DNA of 64,000 bases. Source: JAVJSD01 sp040219575. Its GTDB lineage: Bacteria > Planctomycetota > Planctomycetia > Pirellulales > Pirellulaceae. The notes beneath the pieces are model-generated. The model worked only from the letters and a program-made list of their open reading frames with translations, was not told the origin of the DNA and searched no databases. The translations under genes and the position numbers were made by a program. Below, one piece after another: positions 20,018-28,425 of this stretch. How positions within the stretch are numbered: the first letter of the stretch is position 1; every line of letters starts with the position of its first letter. Where the stretch lies: positions 129,025-193,024 of the forward strand of contig JAVJSD010000028.1 in assembly GCA_040219575.1 (NCBI GenBank), written 5' to 3'.

Positions 20018-20300
20018 CAACGATGTGGGGTTCGTAAACAGTTAGCGGCCCGTGATAAGTTGTCATCGGCGACGACGATCGAGCCGTGTGGAAACATCCT
20101 CGCCGCGATGCGCGGCCGGCGTCGAGGCCGACCGCCGGAATCATCATGCCGCCTCGCCGGAAGCGGTACAAGTCAAACTGGGAGGCAGCCGCTGGCGGTG
20201 TTAATGTCTTGTGAACAGCAGGTCGCCGCCCGTTCGGCGCCCGACTTGCGCGCCGCAAGCTCCCACACGACGCGCCAAGCGTTGCGTGCCGACTGAATCA

Positions 20301-21311
20301 CTAGGCATTTCCCTTCCCCGTGTCCTCGTTGCTTCCCACAATGTGCTCGGCCCAAGCGGCCGCCCCGGTCACCGAGGCGTCGTCGGCAAGCTCCGCCGCG
20401 GCGACCTGGAAGGAGTCGACGAACGCCGGCATGACGCGGGCGTTGGCGCTCTCCCGCACGCCGTTGACGAATAAATCGGGCATCGCCTCGACCAATCCGC
20501 CGCCAAGGATCACGATGTCGGGCAACAGCAGGTTGACCACCGCCGCCACGGCCGTGCCGATCGTTCCCGCCGCGTGGCGAACAATGCGTTCAACCGTCTT
20601 GTCGCCGCGTTTGATCGACTCGGCGAGCACGCCGCTCTTGATGTCGGCGAGGTCGGTGCCGGCCAATTCGAGCAGGTGCGGCGCTTCGCCTCGGTAGGCG
20701 GCTTTCGCGGCCGCGGCCGCTATCGACAGGCGGCTGGCTTCGGCCTCGAGGCAGCCGTGCTGACCGCATCCGCACAGTCGTCCGTTGGGCACGACCGGGA
20801 TGTGTCCGATCTCCATACACGAGCAATTCTTGCCACGGAAGATCTTTCCCTGGTACACGCAACCGCCACCGATGCCGGTGCCGGGAAAGACGCCCACGGC
20901 GCAATGTTTCGACCTGGCCACGCCGAAGCGGTACTCGGCGTAGACGCCGGCGTCGACATCGTTGACGACGGCGACCTGGCAGCCGAATTTCTCCTGCAGC
21001 GCCTTCTTGACCGGCACATCGTGCCAGCTGAGGTTGGGGGTTCCCAGCACAATTCCGCGATCCATATCGACCGGGCCGGGGCAGCCAACGCCGATGCCGG
21101 CTAGACGTTTGACGTCCACGTCGGCCTTCTCCAGCGCCTCCTCGATGGTGGACACGATCCGCCGCAGGCCCGACTCCGCCCCCTCGTAGCCCTTGGTCTT
21201 CTTTCGTTGCCGGCCCAACGGCTTGAACCGCCCGTCGAAGACGACCGCCAGCATCTTGGTGCCGCCCAGGTCGAAGCCGACCCAGCAATCTTTGTCCGCA
21301 GTTGCAGCCAT
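20301..21311 (-). CDS. ROK-family sugar kinase
   Basis: A 336-residue ROK protein. The nucleotide-binding loop is WVGFDLGGTKMLAVVFDG, the sugar-contacting segment VVNDVDAGVYAEYRFG supplies the catalytic Asp, GTGIGGGCVYQGKI follows, and the ROK zinc-binding motif is complete in EIGHIPVVPNGRLCGCGQHG with C-L-E after it. There is no helix-turn-helix domain, so it is a kinase (glucokinase-like) rather than a repressor. The ATG at 21311 is preceded by GAGGG. It faces away from the SAM hydroxide adenosyltransferase gene; its 3' end lies 280 bases from ppx. Sugar specificity is not readable. Confidence 0.92.
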   Translation of the reverse strand: MAATADKDCWVGFDLGGTKMLAVVFDGRFKPLGRQRKKTKGYEGAESGLRRIVSTIEEALEKADVDVKRLAGIGVGCPGPVDMDRGIVLGTPNLSWHDVPVKKALQEKFGCQVAVVNDVDAGVYAEYRFGVARSKHCAVGVFPGTGIGGGCVYQGKIFRGKNCSCMEIGHIPVVPNGRLCGCGQHGCLEAEASRLSIAAAAAKAAYRGEAPHLLELAGTDLADIKSGVLAESIKRGDKTVERIVRHAAGTIGTAVAAVVNLLLPDIVILGGGLVEAMPDLFVNGVRESANARVMPAFVDSFQVAAAELADDASVTGAAAWAEHIVGSNEDTGKGNA

Positions 21312-21520
21312 ATTCCCTCGATTTCCCGCATCCGTTTGCCGCGCCACCGTTGTACCAGTTGGCCGGCGCGCTGCCTACCGGTTTCCACGCGGCGCGGCGA
21401 CTTGGGGACGCGCGCGGCGGCGGTATTCGACAAGTTCCGCTGCGGCGTGTTCAAGCGCGCCCACCAGGCGCACATAATGGTTGCACAACGGTGTACTGAA
21501 TCGAGGAGGAGTCTGCAGTC

Positions 21521-22309
21521 ATGCCGCAGTCCATCATTACCCTAACGACCGACTTTGGAGCGGGAAGCCCCTATGTCGCCCAGATGAAGGGCGTCCTGCT
21601 GACCCTCAATCCCGCCGCGACGATCGTCGATATTACGCACAACGTGCCGCCGCAGGACGTGCGGCAGGGAGCCCGCGTTCTCGATGAAGTGGCCCGCTGG
21701 TTTCCCGCCGGCACGATCCATGTCGTGGTCGTCGATCCTGGCGTGGGAACCGACCGCCGGATCGTGTGCGCTCTGATCGACGAGCGATATTACATCGCTC
21801 CCGACAACGGCCTGCTGACCCTGGTCGCGCGCAAACGACGTCCAACACGGATCGCGGCCGTGACGAATCCCGCGCATTGGTTGAAGAACGTCTCCAACAC
21901 GTTTCACGGCCGCGACATCATGGCGCCCGTCGCGGCCTCGCTTTCGTTGGGGGTCGAACTCTCGGAATTCGGCGCGTCGATTCTAGACTTGGTCGAACTC
22001 GACTGGCCGGAGGTCGATGTCGGCGAGCATCGGGTTCGAGGCTCGGTCGTGTCGTTCGACTCCTTCGGAAACCTGATCACCGACATCACGGCCGACAGCT
22101 TGACCGAACTGGGCGAACCGTCTCAACTGCGGGTTCAGTGCGGTCCGCATGTCGTCAACGGTGTGGTGGCGACGTACGCCGAGCGCCCCCGCAAGTCGCT
22201 GGCCGCTCTGATCGGATCGAGCGGCTTCCTGGAACTGGCGATCGTGAACGGCCATGCGGCCAAGACGCTGGGCGTTCGCGTGGGCGACGAAGTCATCGTC
22301 CGTGGGTGA
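21521..22309 (+). CDS. SAM hydroxide adenosyltransferase (SAM hydrolase, DUF62)
   Basis: A 262-residue member of the family that cleaves S-adenosylmethionine to adenosine and methionine using an activated water. The N-domain begins with IITLTTDFGAGSPYVAQMKG and contains VVDPGVGTDRR, YIAPDNGLLT and the NTFHGRDIMAPVAA segment with the Arg and His of the family's Asp-Arg-His triad. The C-terminal beta-barrel domain (VRGSVVSFDSFGNLITDI, then SSGFLELAIVNGHAAKTLG) closes the trimer interface. There is a strong ribosome-binding site (GAGGAGG) in front of the ATG. No halogenase-specific loop is evident. It is followed by a free-standing copy of its own C-terminal domain. Confidence 0.93.
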   Translation: MPQSIITLTTDFGAGSPYVAQMKGVLLTLNPAATIVDITHNVPPQDVRQGARVLDEVARWFPAGTIHVVVVDPGVGTDRRIVCALIDERYYIAPDNGLLTLVARKRRPTRIAAVTNPAHWLKNVSNTFHGRDIMAPVAASLSLGVELSEFGASILDLVELDWPEVDVGEHRVRGSVVSFDSFGNLITDITADSLTELGEPSQLRVQCGPHVVNGVVATYAERPRKSLAALIGSSGFLELAIVNGHAAKTLGVRVGDEVIVRG

Positions 22310-22360
22310 CTTGCAGGCGGGACGCCTCGCGGGCGAACTGTGAATTCAATCCGTCCGCCG

Positions 22361-22389
22361 TTGGAAGGTTACGGCGAAGACCCTACAAT
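22361..22389 (+). promoter_or_regulatory. Putative sigma-70 promoter of the stand-alone domain gene
   Basis: TTGGAA at 22361-22366 and TACAAT at 22384-22389 are separated by exactly 17 bases and lie 60 bases before the GTG start at 22450. This suggests the small gene is transcribed on its own and not only by read-through from the adenosyltransferase gene. Confidence 0.55.
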
Positions 22390-22449
22390 GGGCGATCCCC
22401 GGACGCCCCCGGCGCGCCGCGCCGCCGGCCCCTACGTCGGAGAGATTCT

Positions 22450-22737
22450 GTGCCCCAGCGTATTGAAGGAAAGATCGAGTCCGTCGCCGAAGACGGCAAT
22501 CTGGTGACGGATATCCCCGTGGAACGACTCTCCGCCGCGCCGCGCAGCGAACAGGTCACCGTTCGATGCGACGAGCACGTCACGCTGGGCCTCTTCTCGC
22601 CGGATCACGATCAGCCCCCCATGACCTTCATCGCGGTGTTGGCGGAGAGCGGCTTCTTGGAATTGGCGATTGTGGGCGACAGCGCCAAGATCATGCTCGG
22701 AATTCGCGTGGGCGAATCGGTCTCCGTCGAGTGGTGA
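22450..22737 (+). CDS. Stand-alone C-terminal domain of the SAM hydroxide adenosyltransferase family
   Basis: A 95-residue protein starting at GTG, with GGAGAG about six bases upstream. It has no catalytic N-domain. Its sequence aligns over its whole length with the C-terminal domain of the protein encoded just upstream: G-x-I/V-x-S-x-x-x-x-G-N-L-I/V-T-D-I, then S-G-F-L-E-L-A-I-V, then L-G-I/V-R-V-G-E/D-x-V. It is therefore a partial duplication kept as a separate gene, with its own promoter-like sequence. It could assemble with the full enzyme or have an unrelated binding role. It is easily missed when only ATG starts are considered. Confidence 0.8.
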   Translation: MPQRIEGKIESVAEDGNLVTDIPVERLSAAPRSEQVTVRCDEHVTLGLFSPDHDQPPMTFIAVLAESGFLELAIVGDSAKIMLGIRVGESVSVEW

Positions 22738-22792
22738 GCGGTGTCGATTGCGCGCGATTCATAGCGCCCACAACGCGAAATCTCCAGCCGGC

Positions 22793-24895
22793 CTAGTGCA
22801 ACACACCGCCGGAATTCGGCCGCGCGTCGGAGATCGCCTCGCGAAACATCCAATACGTCAACCCCTCGTCGGCCGTCGGCGCCAAGTTGCGTTGCGCGGC
22901 GGGCAACCCTTCGCGGAACAACAGGCCGATGTCGTCCAGAATGATGCGGCTCGCGCCGTAGTACGAATGTCCCAGCACGCTGGTGTCGACCCCGGAGACG
23001 TCGATGGTCTCGATCTCGGGGAGCACCATCAGGTTCGGCCGGGATTCGCCCGCGCGGGGATAGCCGTGAACACGTCTTGACGCGATCAGGGCTCGGTCCT
23101 GCGACGAGGCGTAGAGCGTGACGCCCTGTGCGGTTTGCGCGATGGCGGGCGCGATGTCGCGTCGAAAGATCTCGGCGTCGATGTCGGGGGCCGCCAACAC
23201 GACTTGATGAAACAGCCGCGATTCTTCGCGCAGTTCAAGACTGAGCTCCCGCAATGCGGCCGTCAGCGCCCGGTTGCCCATGCTGTGCGCGATCAAGTTG
23301 ACCGCCTTGGCGTCGCTGTTGCGCACCACGTCCAGCAGAAACCGCTTGAGGTGCGGGACGGTCCATACGACGTTGGTTTCGTCGACCGTGTACTGCAGCA
23401 GACCGCCCTGCGAGGGCCAACTGTAGAAGATCGGCGCGCCCTGCAGCTTCAGATCGTGAGCCATCTGTCCGGTGCGCCGCGCGGCGTCTTCGAAACTGAC
23501 GTTATAGCCGTGCACGAAGACCATCACCTCCCGCTGGGGCGATTGGGCGACGGCCTCCTTCAACTGCGAGAAGAACGCCTCCTCCGACTTCGACGTCACG
23601 CTCCGCAGCACGATGTGCCGGGAAGCGTCCTCCCGCAACTCCAATCGCAGGATCGAGGGAGACTCGACCTGCCCCTGCTGATGGCTCTTGGGAATGGTCA
23701 CTTCGCAAACGCCCATCTCCAACTCGCCCCGCTGGTTGCCATAGACGCGGGCTACTCCCGACGCAGCCGCGTTGGAGTTCAACTCGTGCCATGTCAGTCC
23801 GGCGGCGATGAGCGCGCCGAAGACCGCCAGGCCTCCCAACGCCAGCCGTTGATTCGCAAACCGCCAGGCCAACAACAACATCCCGAGCGACGCCGCGGCC
23901 GCCGAGATCGGCGCCATCAGAGACAACCAGTTCACCTCGGCGCGCGCCTCTCCCGCGACAGCCCGTCGATCCGTGCCGTAGAAAACTTCGACGACGCTGT
24001 AATTGTCGCTCTCGCGGTCGAGCGCCGCCGCTTTTGGCTCTTGGAGATCAGCGGCGTCGTTCTGAGGCGTGTCGGAAGGGGGTTCTGCGCTGAATGCGAG
24101 TGCGCGTGGCGCAAAGGTCTTCGTGCTCGACTCGTCAACGTCATCGGGAGCCGCCGACATGGGCGCCGGTTCGACTCGCGGCGACATCTCGACCGCCATC
24201 GGTTGCGGCGGCGCCGCGACGTCCAAGGCCGGCTGAGGTTCGCCGCCGGCCATCGTCGCCGCCTCCACTCTCGCCGCCTCCATCCGCGCCGCCTCCATCC
24301 TCGCCGCCTCCATCCGCGCCGCCTCCATCCTCGCCATCGAGGCAACCGGTGCAGCGGAGCCGCCGTCGTCGGTCGAAGCCTCCGTTGCCAGTGGTGCGCT
24401 CTCGCGAGCCCGAAGCGGATTTGCGGGGAGGGCGCGATAGCCGCCGACAGGCGACGAAATGCTCCGCGGTCCGGGGAAAGCCTCCGGTGAAGGAGCATCG
24501 GGGATCGCGGGCGTCGGCTGCTGAAGTGGTTGCGGCGCTGGAGACAGCGACATCTGCGGCGGTTGCTCGGGCCATGGTTGCTCGATCTGCAGCGGTGGGC
24601 CGGCGTCGGGGGGCGCCAAGCGCGGCGCGGTCGTGCCGGACGACGTCGGGGGTGTGAGGGCGACGTCTCCAGGAATGAATCCTCCGCCTGACGGTTGCGG
24701 AGGCGCTGTCGCACCGTCGGCGGCCGGCGGAGGCGAATGCGACTCCGGATGTGTCGCGCCCCTGTGATCGTCGGGCGTCTCCACTTGGCGAGCGGCCCGA
24801 ATGTCGCCCGCGGCGCGCTCGTTTTCGGCAGCGCCGCAGCCGAGCAGCAGCGCCAGCGCTCCACCGACGACAAGGCAATGCAGGGACCGTTTCAT
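22793..24895 (-). CDS. Lipoprotein with DUF900 alpha/beta-hydrolase domain
   Basis: A 700-residue protein with a lipoprotein signal (VVGGALALLLGCG). Residues 20-290 are a low-complexity Pro/Ala-rich linker containing the Met-Glu-Ala-Ala-Arg repeat. Two hydrophobic segments follow at about residues 330-365 (LMAPISAAAASLGMLLLAW and LALGGLAVFGALIAAGL). The C-terminal half is the DUF900 hydrolase: VMVFVHGYNVSFEDAARR, FYSWPSQGG, the nucleophile elbow NLIAHSMGNRAL (G-x-S-x-G variant with Ala before His), an acid in APDIDAEIF, and a His near the end (VLGHSYYGAS). The substrate is unknown. The combination of a lipobox and later membrane segments is odd; one of the two may not be used. Confidence 0.82.
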   Translation of the reverse strand: MKRSLHCLVVGGALALLLGCGAAENERAAGDIRAARQVETPDDHRGATHPESHSPPPAADGATAPPQPSGGGFIPGDVALTPPTSSGTTAPRLAPPDAGPPLQIEQPWPEQPPQMSLSPAPQPLQQPTPAIPDAPSPEAFPGPRSISSPVGGYRALPANPLRARESAPLATEASTDDGGSAAPVASMARMEAARMEAARMEAARMEAARVEAATMAGGEPQPALDVAAPPQPMAVEMSPRVEPAPMSAAPDDVDESSTKTFAPRALAFSAEPPSDTPQNDAADLQEPKAAALDRESDNYSVVEVFYGTDRRAVAGEARAEVNWLSLMAPISAAAASLGMLLLAWRFANQRLALGGLAVFGALIAAGLTWHELNSNAAASGVARVYGNQRGELEMGVCEVTIPKSHQQGQVESPSILRLELREDASRHIVLRSVTSKSEEAFFSQLKEAVAQSPQREVMVFVHGYNVSFEDAARRTGQMAHDLKLQGAPIFYSWPSQGGLLQYTVDETNVVWTVPHLKRFLLDVVRNSDAKAVNLIAHSMGNRALTAALRELSLELREESRLFHQVVLAAPDIDAEIFRRDIAPAIAQTAQGVTLYASSQDRALIASRRVHGYPRAGESRPNLMVLPEIETIDVSGVDTSVLGHSYYGASRIILDDIGLLFREGLPAAQRNLAPTADEGLTYWMFREAISDARPNSGGVLH
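24258..24332 (-). repeat. Five in-frame 15-bp tandem repeats in the DUF900 lipoprotein gene
   Basis: Units start at 24258, 24273, 24288, 24303 and 24318 and alternate between endings CGC and CTC, so the array is also a 30-bp higher-order repeat. On the minus strand it encodes about five copies of Met/Val-Glu-Ala-Ala-Arg/Thr in the linker. Copy number is a likely strain-variable trait. Confidence 0.9.
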
Positions 24896-25116
24896 AGCGA
24901 TTCCGTTCGCAGTTTTTTGCCAGCGAGAAGTCGCTAGCAGAAGGAGATAGGTTGCCTCCTATTCATCATCGGCCGCACGGCCTCCAGCGGCGCATGGTTT
25001 TTCGACGAGCGCCGCGGCCGCCGATCACCGTTTTCGCTTGCGTGCTGGCGAAGTGTGTACAAGCGGGCGAAATACACAAAGTGAGGGCGGCCGCCGACTC
25101 TTGACGACGCTGCTCG

Positions 25117-27291
25117 TTACGGACGGCGGCCGACGTTGAACGCCGGGCCGCTATTCGACGGCTGGTCGGCTTGGAAGAAGCGCGTGGTTCCCTCGCTGAC
25201 GCGTCGCGTCTCCGGATTCGCACAACGTACTTCCGCCCGGAACACGTGGTTGCCGGCGGTGTCGGCGCGGGCCGTCACGCGGAGCGTCTTCTCCTGGCCC
25301 GGCTCGAGCCGGTCGATGGTGGCGAACACCACTTGGCCCGGAACCAATTCGGCGCTGTGCCCATCGGCCGAAACCGGCTCGATGCCTTGCGAGAACTGCA
25401 TCACCGCGGAAACGCCGCGCGCTTCCTTGCTGCCGCGGTTGACGATGTGCAGCTCGTACACAGCGTCGGCGCCGATCGCCTTGGGACCTTGCGGATCGCT
25501 GACCATCAGCTTCACGTCGGCAATCGCTTCGACGCGCGTGTCGATCGCGTGCGAGGCGGACAGATCGCCGTCGCCCCGGGCCGCTGCTTCGAACTTGACG
25601 TCGCCCGCGACGAGCATTTCGCACTGCACGTCGAACACCCGGCGTCCGCCCGCGGGCAGACGGCCGAGATTCCAGGTAATCCCCCGGGCCGACGTGGTCG
25701 CCTGATCGACGCCGCCGGTATACTTGGCGCCCGCGGGCAAATGCAGATCGACCTCGACGTTTTCGGCCACTGCGTCGCCTGCGTTGACGATGGTCACCTG
25801 GTAGGTGGCGGAGGTGCCGGCGTACTTGAGCGCCGGTCCACTGGCTTCAACCTGCAACGCGGCGCGGCGGACGCGAACCTGCTTGGTCGCGTCGCTGCGG
25901 AGTTCGCCGTCGGCGGTGGCCTCGATCTGCAACGCCAACCCGCCGGCATCCCGAGGCGTGACCTCGATCTGCAGTTCGCGCGTCTCGCCGGCAGCCAGAT
26001 TGCCGACCTGCTGCATGCTCTTCTCGCCTCCCGCGGGAGAAAGCGGCGCCAGGCTGACGGCCACGTGTTGCGCCTCGCCCGTCCCCGGGTTGCTGAGCAC
26101 GATCTTGTACGTGGTCGGCTGGCCGAACAACACTTCATCCGGCCCCAGAACCGCCACGTGCAGTTGCGGTTCCTGCACTTCGATCGTGGCGCCGGTCGTC
26201 GGCGGTGCGAATCCCCAGTTCACGCTCACGTCGAAGGGACGGCTCGCGCGGGGAATTACTTTCAGTTGGAGTTGTTCGGTGGCACGCGTGGCGAGTGAAT
26301 CGATGCTCCAAACAAGGCGTCCTACCGATCCGGTGTCGCTTTCCTGTTCGGTGCGGCCCAGGGAAGCTTCGCCGCCGACGACCTGCACCCAGGCTGGCAA
26401 GTCGACCATGACGACCATCTCCTCGGCCGACACATCGCCCGCATTGGTGACCCGAATCGTGTACGACGCCTCTTGTCCGATGGCGACGGACTTCGGGCCG
26501 ATCGTCTCCACTCGCAGGGCCGGGCCGGTGCTAATCAGGTGCAGCGATTCGGGCGATGGGGACGGCGCGGCGGAACCGGCCCGCGCCGTCCGCGTGAAGT
26601 CGTCTCGAGACCAGGGATTGCGGGCGGTGGCTGTTTCGGAAGGACTCGAAGTACTTGCACCCACGCCCGACTGCACGGCGCCACGGCGCGACGAGACATT
26701 TTCGTCGCCCGGTCGTTGGGCCATGCGTGGCGAATCCGAAACCGGACTCGCATCATCCGCCGACGCGCCGCCTTCCTGACGCTTGAGCACGGAATGCAAT
26801 CCCGGATCGTTGACGCCCGCCTCGGAAGCGGCGTCAGGCGATGTCGGCACGAACGACCCGCCGCCGTCCGCCGAAGTAGCAGGCGTCTGCTGGCTTGTCG
26901 GCCGGAATGACATGCGATCGGCGGCCTCGCCCGCCGAGGGCGCCGGACGCACCGTGGTTGGCGCGGCTTCGACCGGCGCGGCACGCAAGGGAGCGGGCCG
27001 AACAATTGCGTTGTCTCCGGCGGCCGTGTTCTCGGTCGACGGGGCGACGCCTCCTTGGGTAAAGGGCGACGCCTGGTTATCGGCCGAGCGGATCGCCTTG
27101 AGTCGATCGGCAAGGCTGCCGGGCGGGCGCACGGTGTTGCTTGGGTTGCTCGTCGACCCGCTGGCGGCGGAAGGCTGATTCGCGGAGTCTTGCCAGTTCC
27201 TTCGCTGCGACGACTCCTGCGCGTGCACCAGCGCGACGGCCGCGCCCGCGGCGAGTGACAATCCCAACAGGACGACAACGAATCGAGACAT
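25117..27291 (-). CDS. Secreted DUF11-repeat protein
   Basis: A 724-residue exported protein. The signal peptide (VVVLLGLSLAAGAAVALVHA) is followed by a 210-residue Ser/Pro/Ala-rich linker, then four or five beta-sandwich repeats of the DUF11 / COG1361 type. The repeat hallmark is visible at VGQEASYTIRVTNAGDVSAE-like positions (IGQEASYTIRVTNAGDVSA, FGQPTTYKIVLSNPGTGEA, AGTSATYQVTIVNAGDAVA, IGADAVYELHIVNRGSKEA). Such repeats occur in surface and outer-envelope proteins with structural or adhesive roles. The start at 27291 has AAAGG upstream. It stands 221 bases from the DUF900 gene in the same direction; no enzyme domain is seen. Confidence 0.85.
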   Translation of the reverse strand: MSRFVVVLLGLSLAAGAAVALVHAQESSQRRNWQDSANQPSAASGSTSNPSNTVRPPGSLADRLKAIRSADNQASPFTQGGVAPSTENTAAGDNAIVRPAPLRAAPVEAAPTTVRPAPSAGEAADRMSFRPTSQQTPATSADGGGSFVPTSPDAASEAGVNDPGLHSVLKRQEGGASADDASPVSDSPRMAQRPGDENVSSRRGAVQSGVGASTSSPSETATARNPWSRDDFTRTARAGSAAPSPSPESLHLISTGPALRVETIGPKSVAIGQEASYTIRVTNAGDVSAEEMVVMVDLPAWVQVVGGEASLGRTEQESDTGSVGRLVWSIDSLATRATEQLQLKVIPRASRPFDVSVNWGFAPPTTGATIEVQEPQLHVAVLGPDEVLFGQPTTYKIVLSNPGTGEAQHVAVSLAPLSPAGGEKSMQQVGNLAAGETRELQIEVTPRDAGGLALQIEATADGELRSDATKQVRVRRAALQVEASGPALKYAGTSATYQVTIVNAGDAVAENVEVDLHLPAGAKYTGGVDQATTSARGITWNLGRLPAGGRRVFDVQCEMLVAGDVKFEAAARGDGDLSASHAIDTRVEAIADVKLMVSDPQGPKAIGADAVYELHIVNRGSKEARGVSAVMQFSQGIEPVSADGHSAELVPGQVVFATIDRLEPGQEKTLRVTARADTAGNHVFRAEVRCANPETRRVSEGTTRFFQADQPSNSGPAFNVGRRP

Positions 27292-27485
27292 CGGTCTACC
27301 TTTGTCCAAGAAAACCCCACCGCAAATCCATGTTCTCGTTCCCCCTTATCGTCCGGCAGGTTCTAACGGTTTAGACAAGTTTTCCGGTTGTTGAGAATGG
27401 GAAGACTGGGCGTCATAGATAGCTGTCGATGCGTGTTGCAAGCACGCAATTTTGCCAGCATGAGGCGAATGCGTTGCCAGCGCAG

Positions 27486-27518
27486 TGCGAAGAGCCGCGG
27501 GAGTTCCCCACGGCTCTT
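27486..27518 (-). terminator. Hairpin downstream of the His-rich protein gene
   Basis: CGAAGAGCCG at 27486-27495 is the exact complement of CGGCTCTTCG at 27509-27518; three further G-C pairs can form in the 13-base loop. It begins 39 bases past the stop of the leftward gene at 27557. On the plus strand it is followed by TTTCG, on the minus strand there is no U-run. Confidence 0.6.
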
Positions 27519-27556
27519 CGTTTCGTCGTACGACTTGTTGTCGGCCTGTGGTAAAC

Positions 27557-28132
27557 CTACCGTCCGAAGCGGAGCGAGACGCGGCCGTTGCGGATGATGA
27601 TGCCGCTCGATTGGCTCGGGAATTGGCCATAGCCCCCCGAGAAGCGTCCGTGGCCGCTTCCGACGCCGTGGTTGTGCCTGGTCATTTGCCGCACATCGCT
27701 GAGCATGTGATGCAGCGTGTCTTCCATTTGCCCGAGCAGACGGTGGACGTGGGCCGTGTCGCCGTGGGTGTGTCCGCCATGCGGGTGAATCTCACGGTGA
27801 TCGACCAACTCGTGCAGGTGGTGCAGCAACCGGTCGAGTTGTCGCAGGTCGCTCTCGATGTGATGCAGGCTCTGGCTGGTGTGCGCCAGCACATGAATGT
27901 GTCCCGCGAGGCGGTACACGGAATACGCATCGGAAACCAGGTGGCGGTACTCGGCCGTGTGAGCATAGTGCAGGCGAAACTCACCGATCAGGTCGCGCGA
28001 CTGAGCCTGCAGGCGCGACGCCAACAAATCGAGGTGGTCGCCGGGCGCGGCGTCGGCCGACCGGGTGGAGATCAGCGAGGCGGCGGCGACGACGGCAATG
28101 GCGAAAGACTTGGAAATCGTGGCGAGGGTCAT
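27557..28132 (-). CDS. Histidine-rich exported protein
   Basis: A 191-residue protein with a signal peptide (SFAIAVVAAASLISTRSADA). The mature part is helical and contains 24 His residues, with dense clusters such as RLLHHLHELVDHREIHPHGG and HTHGDTAHVH, then a Gly/Ser-rich tail. The His spacing along helices (pairs and i+3/i+4) suggests reversible binding of Zn, Ni, Cu or Co in the periplasm, which is inference. It is not a match to any family I can name with certainty. TGGAG precedes the ATG at 28132. It is divergent from the zinc-ribbon protein gene. Confidence 0.75.
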   Translation of the reverse strand: MTLATISKSFAIAVVAAASLISTRSADAAPGDHLDLLASRLQAQSRDLIGEFRLHYAHTAEYRHLVSDAYSVYRLAGHIHVLAHTSQSLHHIESDLRQLDRLLHHLHELVDHREIHPHGGHTHGDTAHVHRLLGQMEDTLHHMLSDVRQMTRHNHGVGSGHGRFSGGYGQFPSQSSGIIIRNGRVSLRFGR

Positions 28133-28376
28133 GGTCGAATCTCCAGGAAGAAGTGGGGGAACGTGGCGGATCTCTAGTAAGGCAACCGGTGTGCCAATAC
28201 GTCGTAGCGGCGTTTTCCGCAGGGTTTTCGCGAAAAATCGCCAGATGAACGCTCGCCCGATCGTGGTAAACGTCGCAAGATGGGAGGGATCGTCGTCAGA
28301 ATGACGACTCCCCATTCAAGATTCACTCGGGCTGTCCGAATGGGGCGTAGAAACCATTACCCTCCACGCAACAGGT

Positions 28377-28382
28377 TACAAT
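28377..28382 (+). promoter_or_regulatory. Putative -10 element of the zinc-ribbon membrane protein gene
   Basis: TACAAT at 28377-28382, 43 bases before the TTG start. The matching -35 (CCATTA at 28354-28359, spacer 17) is poor. It is listed because the same -10 hexamer occurs at better promoters in this window. Confidence 0.35.
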
Positions 28383-28425
28383 TCGCGACGTCACCCGTTG
28401 CAGCTTTCGCTCCAGGAGTCGCCCC

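Noticed and set aside
24258..24332. Tandem repeats considered as a CRISPR array
   Set aside because: Units are contiguous 15-mers without spacers and lie inside a coding frame.
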